Assembly (NCBI RefSeq): GCF_009915685.1
Contig: NZ_JAABLP010000002.1
From: Pannonibacter tanglangensis
Lineage (GTDB): Bacteria; Pseudomonadota; Alphaproteobacteria; Rhizobiales; Stappiaceae
Direction: 5' to 3' (one strand)
DNA: 64,000 nt
The position numbers and the translations under genes were made by a program. The notes below the pieces were generated by a model. That model worked only from the letters and a program-made list of their open reading frames with translations. It was not told the origin of the DNA and did no database searches. Shown here one piece after another: positions 52,763-62,185 of this stretch; within the stretch, counting starts at the first letter, position 1; each line of letters begins with the position of its first letter.

Positions 52763-54417
52763 TACCCGATCTCACACATGGCTGCCGCGCGAAGCGCGTT
52801 GTTGTAGTCGTCCGTGCGGCGGAAGATCTCGTCGGCGCGCTGGAAGGCGGCCACCGCGTCCGGCGAGATACGCCCTTGCGCCAAGGCAAGTTCGTATTCC
52901 TCGACCTCGGCGTACTCGCCGGTTTCCGCGTCCACCTTGAACTCGGCCGCCAGCTCCTTGGCATCCGCGACCGGGCGGCCAACCCGCGCGCCGGCGTCAA
53001 TGGCCTCCTGCGGGATCGGGTCTGCCTGGCCGGGGCTCGGATCGGTCTTCGACCGGAACATCTGCTGCCGGACGGTCATGTCCCGCCGGGCGGCCGCGTC
53101 CACCTCTCGGCGGACTGCCGAAAACTCGCGGCGGACGTTGGCCAGGGCCTTGCGCGCGGCTTTGGCGCGCTTGTTCGGCCCGATGCGAAAATCACTTTCG
53201 GTCCGTGCCAGCAGACCGGGCTCGAAGCTTTCGACCAGCGCCTGCCGTTCGATTTCCAGTTGCCGGCGGCGGGCGGCGGGCGGCGTTCCCGCCAGTTCTG
53301 CGTCCACCGCGCGCAGACGATCCGCCGTGTCCGGGTCCAGCATCGCCACCGTGTCCACGTCGGTGCGCGCGGCCAGCGGGGCCTCGATAGCCTCGACCGC
53401 ATCCTGCGCGGCCTGGAACCGTGCTTCCGCCTCCTGATAGCGCGCGGCCAGGGCCGGATCCGCAGACAAAACGCGCTGCCGCAGGAACTCTTCAAAATCG
53501 GCGACCACGGTCGCCCGGGTGTCTTCGACCCGGCCCACCGTAGTGGTTCGGAACAGGTCGCCGCGGTCCAGGGGCGCGAACAGCAGGTCGCCGCTTGCCG
53601 GGTTGTCCCGCCGCGACACGCGGGCAATCTGCTGCACGATGTCCGGCGGTAGGCGGACTTCGCCAGTTTCGGCCAGCGAGACGGCGCTGTCGTCCAGTGC
53701 GCGTTCCACGGTCTGGACATTGCGGAGTGCGCTGGCGTCCTGCTGGGCGACCAGCTTCTGGCCCAGCGTGCGCCGCTCAAGCGCACCGCCAACGCCGCCG
53801 AACACGGCGCCGATCAGCGCGGCGCTGCCGACCTCCAAGGCAAATCGCTCGAAAGACGTGTCATCGCCGAAGCTGGACCGGACGGGCGCGGTGACCGCCC
53901 CCGCGATCGCCGTGTTCAGGGCCGCGTCCGCCGACGCCAGGGCGGCGCGGCCGGCAATGAGCCCCATCTTGCCGACCGCGGCCGCCTTGGCCGCCGGCCC
54001 CAGAACAGGGATGTAGTTCACCGGGTCGGTCGCCTGGCCCAAAAGGCCGGCGATGGTCTGCACGCCATAGGTTTCGGTGTTCTCCAGGCGGCGCTGGCGA
54101 ACTGCGCGCGTGTCCGCCCATTCCGCAAGAACGGCGGCGCGGGTGTCCGTCATGCCTTCGTCCCACGGGATCGTCTCGCGGAAGTACGGGCTTTGCCGGT
54201 ATTCGTCCTGTGTCAGCCGCCGGCCGCCCTGCGTCATTTCAGGGATACGCGACCCGGCAAACCGGATCGCCGTCCCCAGACCGAAGCTGTCCAGGACGCC
54301 TTCCCGGAACGCCGGGCCGACAGTCTCGGTCCAGCTGCCATATCCGAACGCGCTTTCCGGGATCTGGGACAGCGTTGTCCCGTCCAGCAAGCCGGCGTAG
54401 TCGATGGTGCGGTTCAT
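52762..54417 (-). CDS. Ejection (internal virion) protein, first of a pair
   Basis: A 551-residue protein MNRTIDYAGLLDGTTLSQIP. Residues 120-240 contain several Ala/Gly-rich amphipathic or hydrophobic helices (ALIGAVFGGVGGALERRTLG), the rest is charged helix. I recognise no catalytic motif. Its ATG overlaps the stop of the transglycosylase gene (ATGA) and its stop overlaps the next ATG (TAATG), so the three ejection proteins are made as a coupled set. Assignment rests on position and composition. Confidence 0.7.
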   Translation of the reverse strand: MNRTIDYAGLLDGTTLSQIPESAFGYGSWTETVGPAFREGVLDSFGLGTAIRFAGSRIPEMTQGGRRLTQDEYRQSPYFRETIPWDEGMTDTRAAVLAEWADTRAVRQRRLENTETYGVQTIAGLLGQATDPVNYIPVLGPAAKAAAVGKMGLIAGRAALASADAALNTAIAGAVTAPVRSSFGDDTSFERFALEVGSAALIGAVFGGVGGALERRTLGQKLVAQQDASALRNVQTVERALDDSAVSLAETGEVRLPPDIVQQIARVSRRDNPASGDLLFAPLDRGDLFRTTTVGRVEDTRATVVADFEEFLRQRVLSADPALAARYQEAEARFQAAQDAVEAIEAPLAARTDVDTVAMLDPDTADRLRAVDAELAGTPPAARRRQLEIERQALVESFEPGLLARTESDFRIGPNKRAKAARKALANVRREFSAVRREVDAAARRDMTVRQQMFRSKTDPSPGQADPIPQEAIDAGARVGRPVADAKELAAEFKVDAETGEYAEVEEYELALAQGRISPDAVAAFQRADEIFRRTDDYNNALRAAAMCEIG

Positions 54418-57023
54418 TCGCCGAACTCCCCGCCGACGCCCGACAACGGCGTGTTCAATTCGGCCGCGCCCGCCGCTAGGATCTCGGGCAGCTGGAACGT
54501 CAGCGGCTTGCCGTTGGCGGCCACGGGCGTTCCGGTGATCGTGTCGATGAAGACGTAGCCGTCACTGCCGCGCCGCCACTCGCCACCGTCCAGGATGATG
54601 TCGGCCATCTGGTCGCGGCGCAGACGCTCCTGCGCGACCGGGCCTTGCATTTCGGGCGTGGCGGCCGGCGGCAGCTCCCCGAATGCGCCCAGGATCGCGG
54701 CCTTGACGCGAGGCCGCAGCGCCCCGACGCCCTGCGCGAACGCTGCCCGGTCAGTTCCGGTCGGCAGCGCCGCCACAATGTTGCCGGTTTCCAAGACCTC
54801 GAAGTCGCCGTAGACGTCGCGCGTGGCCTGCGCCAGGGCTTTCTCCGGGGACTTGCCGGCGCGGATGCCTGCCTTGACTGCATCCTCGAGCAAGGACGCA
54901 TCCCGGCGCGCACGTTCGGCCGTGCCCTGCACGTTGGCGCGGAACCCGTAGAACGCATCCCCGATCATGCCCGGCGCAAGCACCTCGTCGGCGATCAGGG
55001 TCTTCACGTCTGCGTCCTTGACCCCGCCCGGCAAGACGCCGCCGCGCCGGTCGGGGTCGACCATGCCGGCCTCGAACAGCCGGCGGGCGGCCGCCGGTTC
55101 ACCGCGGGCGTAGGCCTCGACGGCCGCTTCAAACTTCGCCAGCGAATTGTCCGCCTGCACCAGCTGGTTGAAGATGGCGCGCTGCTGGACCGGGTTGTCC
55201 GTCGACAGGATCACGCCCGCGATGGCGTTGACCCGGGCGTCCAGCGGCTGGGTGACGTCCATGAACTCGGCCACACGCTGGCGAGCCATGGGCGCGGACA
55301 AGTACCCCCGTTGGGTCGGCGGCACCCCAAGCTGATCGAAGGCCGCATCCATCGCCGTGAGGTAAGCCGCTGCGGCGGCCGGCTGGTCTGCCGGGGCCGC
55401 TTCCGCCCACGCCTGCGCCTTTTCGGCGACGGACGGGAAGTTCGTGGCGACATACTGGGCGGGGTCTTTGGTGCGCTGTTCGCGGATCGCGGTCGCGGCC
55501 TGCTGGGCGACATTGAAGGTCTGCAGGTCGGCCGCAAAGGTCGGGGACGCGGTGTTGTTGCGCGGGTCAATCGCGTCCAGCCGCTCTTGGATCTCGGCGT
55601 CCGGCAGCGTCTTCATGGCCGCGATCTGCTGGCCGACCTGCTGGACGAACTGGTGCTGGTCAAATTCCAGTTCGGCGCGCACCGGGTCATCCGGGTATGC
55701 GCGCACGAAGTCCTGCTGGGAAAGCGCCGGGCCGTCGTACTCGCCGGTCGTCAGATAGGCCGTTTCGGCGTTCTTGCGCGCAAGTTCCAGCTGGCCGCGC
55801 GTGTCGGTCGTCCGGCGGTTCTTGGCGGTGTAGGCCGCGCTCAAGACCTGCTGGCGCTCGCTCGCATCCATCGCGTCGAGGATCGGATCGCCGGTCTTGC
55901 CGTCGACCGCTTGCCGGCCGGGGCTGGATGCCTTCCGGTCCGCCCAGGCCTTGAAGTCCCCGACCGTCATCCCGTCGAGGAACGGGTTCGCGCGCAGGAC
56001 GTCCCGCCCGACGTGGGCCGAAATCGGGTCCGCATCCGGTTTCGTGAGCACGTTGACCGCGCCGCCCGCCCCGAGGAAATGCGCGGCGTAGCGGGTGCCG
56101 TTCGTGATCGCGATGCCCGCGCGCCCCAGCGTGTTCTCGTTCTCGGACGTGAACAGGCGGATTGCGATTTCCTGCTGCGCCGGGTCAAGCCGCCCATCCG
56201 GCGTCAGGCCGGCTTCCGGGTAGCGGGCGACAAGCCCGTCCCAGGTTTGCTTGATGAACTGATACCGGCCTGTCGCGGTGGACGCGGGGTTCTTCGCCGC
56301 ATCGTTGCCGCCGCTTTCCGCCTGCCGGATCGCGCTGAAATAGTCGCCGTCGCCCGCCAGCTGCGAAATCACATAGTCGGGATCTTGCTGCGCCAGACCC
56401 ATGCCTGCGGCGGCCCGGATCTGCCGAGCGCCGGTTTCCTTCAGCTTGGTCTTCTCGACCGCATCGAGGTTCGGGATAGCGTCCACCATGGCGGCCTGTT
56501 CGGCGACCATGTCGTTATATGTCGACGGCAGCATGGACGCGGTCTGCGTCAACGCCCCGGTGGCGTCGTCCACCTCCTTGACGACCTTCACGCCGTAGGA
56601 CTGCGCCTGAAACTGGATGGCGCGCTGCTGGAACCCGGACTGCAGGTCGCGCAGCTTCAGGTCGAGCGCGTCAACCGCGTCCGGTGACATACCGGCGGCG
56701 CGCTTGGCTTCCAGCAGGTTCTGCCGGCGCTGTTCCAGGTCGGCGTTCAGCTGGTCCGTGAACCCGTCCGCCCCCAGCGGGGCCGCGTTCGCCCGTGCCT
56801 CGAAATCGCGCGCGACCGCCAGCCGCTCTTCAATTGCCGTCCGGTTGACGTCGAACATGTCCTTGCGGTTCTGACGTTCGGTCAGCGCGCCGGCGACGCT
56901 GCCGATGCCTTGGGCCAGCGCGCCGAGACCCATGTCGCCGCCGAAGTCGGCCGCGCTGGCCTGCCCGGGGGACCGGCCCTGCTGCGGCATGACCTGCTGT
57001 TGAATGATCGGGATACGCGCCAT
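54414..57023 (-). CDS. Ejection protein with lytic transglycosylase domain
   Basis: An 869-residue virion protein at the gp15 place of a T7-type module. A soluble-lytic-transglycosylase-like domain spans about 225-335, with Glu236 as the catalytic residue (YFSAIRQAESGGNDAAKNPA) and GRYQFIKQTWDGLVARYP; it would open murein during DNA entry. The remainder is helical, Ala/Gln/Asp-rich. In T7 the transglycosylase is on gp16, not gp15, so domain placement differs here. It starts directly after the gp14-like stop (TAAATG). Confidence 0.85.
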   Translation of the reverse strand: MARIPIIQQQVMPQQGRSPGQASAADFGGDMGLGALAQGIGSVAGALTERQNRKDMFDVNRTAIEERLAVARDFEARANAAPLGADGFTDQLNADLEQRRQNLLEAKRAAGMSPDAVDALDLKLRDLQSGFQQRAIQFQAQSYGVKVVKEVDDATGALTQTASMLPSTYNDMVAEQAAMVDAIPNLDAVEKTKLKETGARQIRAAAGMGLAQQDPDYVISQLAGDGDYFSAIRQAESGGNDAAKNPASTATGRYQFIKQTWDGLVARYPEAGLTPDGRLDPAQQEIAIRLFTSENENTLGRAGIAITNGTRYAAHFLGAGGAVNVLTKPDADPISAHVGRDVLRANPFLDGMTVGDFKAWADRKASSPGRQAVDGKTGDPILDAMDASERQQVLSAAYTAKNRRTTDTRGQLELARKNAETAYLTTGEYDGPALSQQDFVRAYPDDPVRAELEFDQHQFVQQVGQQIAAMKTLPDAEIQERLDAIDPRNNTASPTFAADLQTFNVAQQAATAIREQRTKDPAQYVATNFPSVAEKAQAWAEAAPADQPAAAAAYLTAMDAAFDQLGVPPTQRGYLSAPMARQRVAEFMDVTQPLDARVNAIAGVILSTDNPVQQRAIFNQLVQADNSLAKFEAAVEAYARGEPAAARRLFEAGMVDPDRRGGVLPGGVKDADVKTLIADEVLAPGMIGDAFYGFRANVQGTAERARRDASLLEDAVKAGIRAGKSPEKALAQATRDVYGDFEVLETGNIVAALPTGTDRAAFAQGVGALRPRVKAAILGAFGELPPAATPEMQGPVAQERLRRDQMADIILDGGEWRRGSDGYVFIDTITGTPVAANGKPLTFQLPEILAAGAAELNTPLSGVGGEFGE

Positions 57024-57470
57024 TTAGTCGACCCTCAGTGCGGGAGATACAGACCCGACAAGGCGACCGACCGCGCCGATAGCGCCGGCAGTTCGCGCTG
57101 ACCGGGCGGCCATGCGTTCGCGCTGCGCGTCCATCCGGTAGCTTTCGGCGGTGTTCTCGCCGTTGTACCGGATGGTCAGCGCGTCCAGTTCGCCGATGCG
57201 GGCATTCTCGGCCAGCACGTCCAGGGGGGTGCCGACCATCTGCAGGCCGCTCGATCCGACCGCCGCCGCACCCGCGCCGATCAGGCGCTGGGTTTCGCGG
57301 CGCTTGGCCGCTTCCTCGACCAGCGCGTTCTGCTTCGCGATCTTCGCGTTGCGCTCGGCGACCTTGGCGTTGTACTCGGCCGCGGACGCCTGCGAACTGG
57401 CGGCAACGACGCCGCCGACCGCGGACATGACGCCGCTCAGGACCGACAGAGCAGGGGCGATAAAGGCCAT
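57024..57470 (-). CDS. Small internal virion protein (gp14-like)
   Basis: A 148-residue protein with a hydrophobic Gly/Ala/Ser N-terminus (MAFIAPALSVLSGVMSAVGG) and a long charged helix (EYNAKVAERNAKIAKQNALV), a pattern typical of gp14-type ejection proteins that enter the outer membrane. The ATG overlaps the GNAT-like stop (TAATG). Its place before the transglycosylase protein supports the call. Confidence 0.82.
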   Translation of the reverse strand: MAFIAPALSVLSGVMSAVGGVVAASSQASAAEYNAKVAERNAKIAKQNALVEEAAKRRETQRLIGAGAAAVGSSGLQMVGTPLDVLAENARIGELDALTIRYNGENTAESYRMDAQRERMAARSARTAGAIGAVGRLVGSVSPALRVD

Positions 57471-57898
57471 TATTGGATCCTCGCATAAAGGGCGTGGTCC
57501 TTGCCGGCGGCGTCAAAGGCGCGCATGCGTTCGGCTTCCAGGTGAAAGCCCAGCATCCGGGCCCATCGGTGCCCGGCGTGGAAGTCCGCGGCGACGGTGC
57601 ATTCAAGCCGGCGGTATGGCTGGACCTTCAGGAAACGCTGAACTGCCCGGTGGATCTGGACGAAGTACGGGCCCGCGTTCTCGCCGAGAAGCGCCCAGCA
57701 GATCGCACGGTTGTTCCAGACCGGATAAGCCCCGGCCGCGCCGACCACGGTGCCCCCTGGCGCGACGCCGGCGAAGGCGTCATGCTGCATCAGGATCTGC
57801 ACGTCCGCGTCGCTGACGTACTCGCCGATGTAGGCTTGCGCCGGTTGGGCGACGATCTGCCGGTAGTGGTCCAGCGTGAAGGGCTCGATCTGGATCAT
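57470..57898 (-). CDS. GNAT-fold protein, T7 gp13-like position
   Basis: A 142-residue protein MIQIEPFTLDHYRQIVAQPA with the N-acetyltransferase outline: CWALLGENAGPYFVQIHRAV, then RLECTVAADFHAGHRWARML and GFHLEAERMRAFD, resembling the acetyl-CoA-binding and final strands. Similar phage proteins are found at the gp13 position and are annotated GNAT-like; whether they acetylate anything is unclear. ATGA overlap with the tail tubular B gene. Confidence 0.75.
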   Translation of the reverse strand: MIQIEPFTLDHYRQIVAQPAQAYIGEYVSDADVQILMQHDAFAGVAPGGTVVGAAGAYPVWNNRAICWALLGENAGPYFVQIHRAVQRFLKVQPYRRLECTVAADFHAGHRWARMLGFHLEAERMRAFDAAGKDHALYARIQ

Positions 57899-60099
57899 GT
57901 GTTGACCTCAATCGAGGGCACCACGGCCAGGATCGTGGCCGGCAGCGCGGTATCTGCGACCAGGAAGACGGTTCCGTCCCGCTCCCAGCCGCCATGCGTC
58001 GTACTCTCGACGTCGACGGTCTGCAGCGGCGGCGCGGCGTCCGTGGCGTCGGCCACACGGCGGGCCGGGTAGGTGTGCAGCTTGTCTTCGGACGGGCCCG
58101 CCTTCACCGGGCCGCTGCGGTAGAGCCGCAGCAAGATCCGGCTGAACCGCTTCTTGGCCCCCTGTGCAGTGCTGCCCGGCGGCGCAGCCGCTTCCAGACG
58201 TTCGGTCTGCGCCAGCGACTTGTACGGAAGCCCGATATGGATCGTCTGGCCCGCGCGCTCGAGCGTGACCGTCCCGGACGAGACCTGCACCGGGGGGTGC
58301 GCCGCGCCATCCACCAGCGGCAAGACGATCTCGCCGTCCAGATGACCCGCGCCCGACACGATCGTGGCCGGCGGGCCGGAATAGCTGATCGCGCTGTCGA
58401 CGAAGATCGCATCGCGCGCCGGGGTTTCGTGGCCGAAGCGCGGGGCAAGGACTTCGATGTACCGGCGGGTGCGGCCGTTGATCGAACGGCGGACAACCAT
58501 CCACAAGTCGTCACGGCTGCCGTCCGGTGCCGGGATGGTCGCCACGCTTTCGACCGCCGCCGGCAGGGTCTTGTTCGCGTCGACGTGACCCCCGATCAGG
58601 TGCCGGTGCCACGCCAGAACCTCCTGGTCGCGCTCATAGGTGAAGCCCAGCAGGACGCCGTCCGCGCGAGTGGCCCACAGGATTGGATCCGGCTGGGCCT
58701 GATAGGCCACCGATGTGATGCCGGTCGCCGTGATGTGCTCGGCGCGGACAGTCAGATCCGGGGCCGCGAAGCCGTCCGCGTCCAGCGCATAGGCCATTTC
58801 GCGCAGCTTGCGGGCGGCGGACTGCACGAACATGATCGCGCGGCCGACACGTGCCGGCCGGGTCGCGTTGGAGCCGTAGTTGTGGACCTGCGCCGCCTTG
58901 GCGTTCGTCGGGGTCAGCGCTTCGTTCTGGCTGCTCGGGCGGACGATCCATTCGCCGCGCGCCGTGCCGATCAGCAAGCCCTTCTCGTCGTTGACCATCC
59001 ACCGGACGATGTTGATCTCGGCAGCGGACAGGGTGAGCGACAACGCGCTGTCGTCGTCAGTGCCCGGCTTGTGGTTCTCATAGTCGCCGACGACTGACCC
59101 CCAGATCCGCTGCGGGAACTTGGGGGAACCGCCCCAGAACAGACGATCGCCGTAGAAGCACACGGCGCCCGGATAGCCGTTGTCCGGGGACCAGTCGCCG
59201 AAGCTCCACCATTCCGTGTTGTTGGTGACGACGTCATCGGGCAGCCGGGACGTGACCACTGCCGTAGCCTGGCGCGCGCCCTGCACAGACACGATCTTCG
59301 CAATGCCCGACCCGTCGTGCAGGTACTCCCATTCGACGCCGCCTTCGCCGTCGTAGGCCAGATCTTCCGAATGGATCGGCGGGTCGCCTTTCGTGGTTCC
59401 GGCGTTGTTCGCCCGGTAGAACTTCCCGTTGTACGACCGCTGCGCGGCCTGCGCCACGGCCTCGCCGGCCGCCCACGGCTTGATACCGCCGTTGTTGCGG
59501 TGCCGCAGCCGCACGAACGCGCCCACTTTCTGGGCGGTGAACAGATCCGCGTTGGCCGTCAGCAGCACAGTGCCGGTCGTGGCGCTTGCCTTGATCGTGA
59601 CGTTCCGGTTCGTGTTCTCGACGCCAATCGGGCCGTTCTCGAAATCCACCGGCACCAGCTGCCAATTTGTGGCGGCCTGCCGCGACAGCTTGCGCGGTGC
59701 GTAGATTGGGTGCGCGAGATAGACCACGTCGCCAGACTGGGCGAACCGCAGCAGCGGCAGGTCTTCGACGCGGTAGGGGCTGACGATCTCATACGGCTGG
59801 CCGTTGGCCAGCACCTGCCCGCGATTGGTGAAAAAGCGGATGTACTGGTCGCCGAACTCGAGGATGTAGGCGTCATCGTTCGAGAAGATGAAGTCGACCA
59901 GCTGGACCGCCTGCCCATCCGTCTTGCACGGCGCGACGAAGCGCGTGCCCGGACGGCGATCCAGCGCGCCCTGCACCAGCGGAATGAAGTTCTCGCACCG
60001 CTGCAGGCCCTTGCCGTACTGCGCGTAATCCGCACGGGCGGCCATATAGGGCGACAGCTCGCCGGCGTTGAATGACGGAATGAGCGGGTTCGCGCGCAT
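57895..60099 (-). CDS. Tail tubular protein B (gp12-like nozzle)
   Basis: A 734-residue structural protein forming the tail nozzle of podoviruses. It begins MRANPLIPSFNAGELSPYMA, followed by YAQYGKGLQRCENFIPLVQG and GALDRRPGTRFVAP, motifs typical of this family, and the central GDRLFWGGSPKFPQRIWGS typical of the beta-propeller. The ATG at 60099 overlaps the tail tubular A stop (TAATG); an in-frame upstream ATG at 60120 is less likely. Confidence 0.9.
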   Translation of the reverse strand: MRANPLIPSFNAGELSPYMAARADYAQYGKGLQRCENFIPLVQGALDRRPGTRFVAPCKTDGQAVQLVDFIFSNDDAYILEFGDQYIRFFTNRGQVLANGQPYEIVSPYRVEDLPLLRFAQSGDVVYLAHPIYAPRKLSRQAATNWQLVPVDFENGPIGVENTNRNVTIKASATTGTVLLTANADLFTAQKVGAFVRLRHRNNGGIKPWAAGEAVAQAAQRSYNGKFYRANNAGTTKGDPPIHSEDLAYDGEGGVEWEYLHDGSGIAKIVSVQGARQATAVVTSRLPDDVVTNNTEWWSFGDWSPDNGYPGAVCFYGDRLFWGGSPKFPQRIWGSVVGDYENHKPGTDDDSALSLTLSAAEINIVRWMVNDEKGLLIGTARGEWIVRPSSQNEALTPTNAKAAQVHNYGSNATRPARVGRAIMFVQSAARKLREMAYALDADGFAAPDLTVRAEHITATGITSVAYQAQPDPILWATRADGVLLGFTYERDQEVLAWHRHLIGGHVDANKTLPAAVESVATIPAPDGSRDDLWMVVRRSINGRTRRYIEVLAPRFGHETPARDAIFVDSAISYSGPPATIVSGAGHLDGEIVLPLVDGAAHPPVQVSSGTVTLERAGQTIHIGLPYKSLAQTERLEAAAPPGSTAQGAKKRFSRILLRLYRSGPVKAGPSEDKLHTYPARRVADATDAAPPLQTVDVESTTHGGWERDGTVFLVADTALPATILAVVPSIEVNT

Positions 60100-60653
60100 T
60101 ATCGCCTCGCCTGCAACCAACTGTCTTCGGGAAGGTCTTCCGAATTGCGCTCAAAGGCATTGGCGCGCTTGGCGTCCAGCAGCGCGGCGCGGTACGCCTC
60201 GACAGCGCGGTCCACCTTCGACAGGGAACCCGTGATCCGGCCGCAGCACATGTGCGCCAGCTTGGCGGCGAAGACCTCGACGAACAGGGGGTCGAACTGC
60301 GTTTCGGGCACCAGGCGCGAGTAGATCAGCTGCAGCGTGGGGCCGTAGTCGGTCAGGATATGCCCGGCCTCGATCAGCCAATCTTGGTCATCGGGGCCCG
60401 GCCAAACGCGCAGGCACCCATCCGGGATCGGGAAAGCGTACCTGCGGCCGAAAACCGGCGGCGTCGCGGACGGCGACAGCACGGCGCGGTGCCGGGCGAA
60501 ATTCCAGTTGTGCCGGCGGATCTCGCCTTTCAGGATCTCGTCGTAACTGCGGCGGATGGTGCGCGCGGACGGGGTGTCGTCGTCGATGGAGACGATTTCA
60601 TCGTCTTCCAGGAGCAAAAGGGCCAGATTGGCGATCGCGGTCTTGCTTGTCAT
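60099..60653 (-). CDS. Tail tubular protein A (gp11-like adaptor)
   Basis: The ring between portal and nozzle. The 184-residue protein MTSKTAIANLALLLLEDDEI has SARTIRRSYDEILKGEIRRH and NWNFARHRAVLSP, highly typical of gp11-type adaptors. I use ATG 60653; ATG 60665 would add MGPR. Neither has a strong ribosome site. A hairpin precedes it at 60672-60693. Confidence 0.9.
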   Translation of the reverse strand: MTSKTAIANLALLLLEDDEIVSIDDDTPSARTIRRSYDEILKGEIRRHNWNFARHRAVLSPSATPPVFGRRYAFPIPDGCLRVWPGPDDQDWLIEAGHILTDYGPTLQLIYSRLVPETQFDPLFVEVFAAKLAHMCCGRITGSLSKVDRAVEAYRAALLDAKRANAFERNSEDLPEDSWLQARR

Positions 60654-60671
60654 TCGGGGCCCCATGTGCGG

Positions 60672-60693
60672 GGCGGGGGCCGTAGCCCCCGCC
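60672..60693 (-). other. Perfect 9-bp hairpin between the 158-residue gene and tail tubular A
   Basis: ggcgggggc (60672-60680), loop cgta, gcccccgcc (60685-60693). No U run follows on the minus strand, so it looks like an mRNA processing or stabilising site in the late transcript, not a terminator. Confidence 0.5.
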
Positions 60694-60720
60694 GGTTGTC
60701 GCTAGTCGCGGGCGGGGCCG

Positions 60721-61197
60721 TCAGTCGGTGACGTACGCCAGCATGCCCCAGATCTTGGCGCCGTCCGGGATCGTGTTGCCGAGCACCCGGGCGTAGACGT
60801 CGACGCCGTCGCGGCTTTCCAGGTAGAGCGTCGGATCCGCGCCGGCTGCCGCGCTCGGCGCGGCCGAAGCTGCGGCCGCCACGTCACGGGCCGCGATCAG
60901 CGCGGTTTCGTTGGCGGCCACCGCGTCACCGATCAGGTTGCGATAGGCCGCAAACCCGACGTTCAGCGTGCGGCCGGCCCCGAAGGCCGACGTCGAAACC
61001 ATGGACAGGTGCCGCAGGATGCGGACGCGCCCTTCGGGCAGATGGATCAGCTGGGCCGTGGCGTTGGCCGGGCCCTGGCCGGACTGGGTGAAGTTGAAGT
61101 AGGCGACGCGGATGCGGCCCTGATATTCGGTCGGGCGGATACGCTCGCGCGGCATCGCCCGGGTCATCGCAAGCTGTGCGGAAAACTGATTGGTCAT
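60721..61197 (-). CDS. Phage protein of 158 residues after the capsid gene, possible head decoration or completion protein
   Basis: MTNQFSAQLAMTRAMPRERI with a beta-rich middle (YQGRIRVAYFNFTQSGQGPA), an Ala-rich linker (about 105-125) and a C-terminal ARVLGNTIPDGAKIWGMLAY. I do not recognise the family. Position 12 nt after the capsid gene and before the adaptor suggests a head-associated role. Confidence 0.7.
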   Translation of the reverse strand: MTNQFSAQLAMTRAMPRERIRPTEYQGRIRVAYFNFTQSGQGPANATAQLIHLPEGRVRILRHLSMVSTSAFGAGRTLNVGFAAYRNLIGDAVAANETALIAARDVAAAASAAPSAAAGADPTLYLESRDGVDVYARVLGNTIPDGAKIWGMLAYVTD

Positions 61198-61209
61198 CGC
61201 CGAAGCTCC

Positions 61210-62109
61210 TTATTCCTTGCACTCGATCTCGAAGACCTTGTTTTCCTGGGTCCGGCAGGAACCCATCCCGCAGTCCATGTAGATCTGCGTGATGTACTTC
61301 TTGTCGGGGCGCTCGCTGATCCGGGTCGTCAGGCCGTTCCAGGTGCCAAGGTGGACGCCGGACGGAACCCAGACCGGCAGCCGGCGGACAGTGTCCGACC
61401 CCACGATCTTCGTCGGCAGGCGCTCGGTCTGGACGAACTCAAAGCCCATAAACCGGCTGACTTCGCCGCTTTCCAGGCGCTTGAGGTTCGCGTAGTCGGC
61501 GCTGGTGACTTCCGTCGTGCGCAGCAGGTCGGAAATCTGCTGCGCCGAGCACGCGATGTAGGCCTGTTCCACCGACAGATCGACGTCGCGCTTCTTCATC
61601 AGCTCGCGGACGCGGATCAGCTTTTCGAGCGTCAGGCCCGTTGCGCTGGAGCCCGAACCGGCGGTCACTGCGATCGCGTTGTTGGTGTTGAAGTTGGTGC
61701 TGTCGGCGCCGTTCTTGCCGGTGCGCGACACGCCGAAGAACGCGGAAATCACCACGTCGTCCCAGCGGCGGGCGTAGGCGGCGCGCATCGCTTCGACGTA
61801 CGGGGACTGCGGGCTGCCCAGCATCTGCAGCTCGTCGATCTTCTCGACCGGCAGCGCCAGATCGTAGAAGGTCGGGTACACCCAGCGCTGCAGGTGCGCG
61901 ATGTCCGAGAAGTTGGTGTCTTCACCACGGCCGGTCCGCTCCTGGAACTCGACGGTGCCGAACTGCTTCACGACCTGGGCGGCTTCGCCGGTGTACGACG
62001 CCATGGAAACCGTACCCATGAAGCGGGGCGCCTTCTGCTGCAGCAGAAGCTCCACGTTCGTGGTGAACAGGCTGAAAAAATGATCCGGGATTTCAAACGG
62101 TGCGGGCAT
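61210..62109 (-). CDS. Major capsid protein
   Basis: A 299-residue protein MPAPFEIPDHFFSLFTTNVE with QKAPRFMGTVSMASYTGEAA and the central VEKIDELQMLGSPQSPYVEA; an HK97-like fold is expected. A strong AGGAGG (62115-62120) is correctly spaced from the ATG, as expected for the most abundant virion protein, and a promoter-like element lies at 62266-62295. Order scaffold, capsid, adaptor, nozzle is diagnostic. Confidence 0.88.
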   Translation of the reverse strand: MPAPFEIPDHFFSLFTTNVELLLQQKAPRFMGTVSMASYTGEAAQVVKQFGTVEFQERTGRGEDTNFSDIAHLQRWVYPTFYDLALPVEKIDELQMLGSPQSPYVEAMRAAYARRWDDVVISAFFGVSRTGKNGADSTNFNTNNAIAVTAGSGSSATGLTLEKLIRVRELMKKRDVDLSVEQAYIACSAQQISDLLRTTEVTSADYANLKRLESGEVSRFMGFEFVQTERLPTKIVGSDTVRRLPVWVPSGVHLGTWNGLTTRISERPDKKYITQIYMDCGMGSCRTQENKVFEIECKE

Positions 62110-62185
62110 TGGCCCCTCCTGAGTTGGTCAAGCTGGTTGGCTTGTCCGCGTCGGGCGGGGCCTGCTGGCCGGGGCGGCTGCGGGG

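Noticed and set aside
52755..52770. Nonsense mutation splitting one gp16-like gene
   Set aside because: The junction is TAATG with a change of frame, the same coupled style as other junctions in the module, so two real genes are more likely; not fully excluded.
54645..56687. Long plus-strand frame inside the prophage ejection genes
   Set aside because: The minus strand carries the transglycosylase domain and coupled junctions; the plus frame has no start signal or domain.
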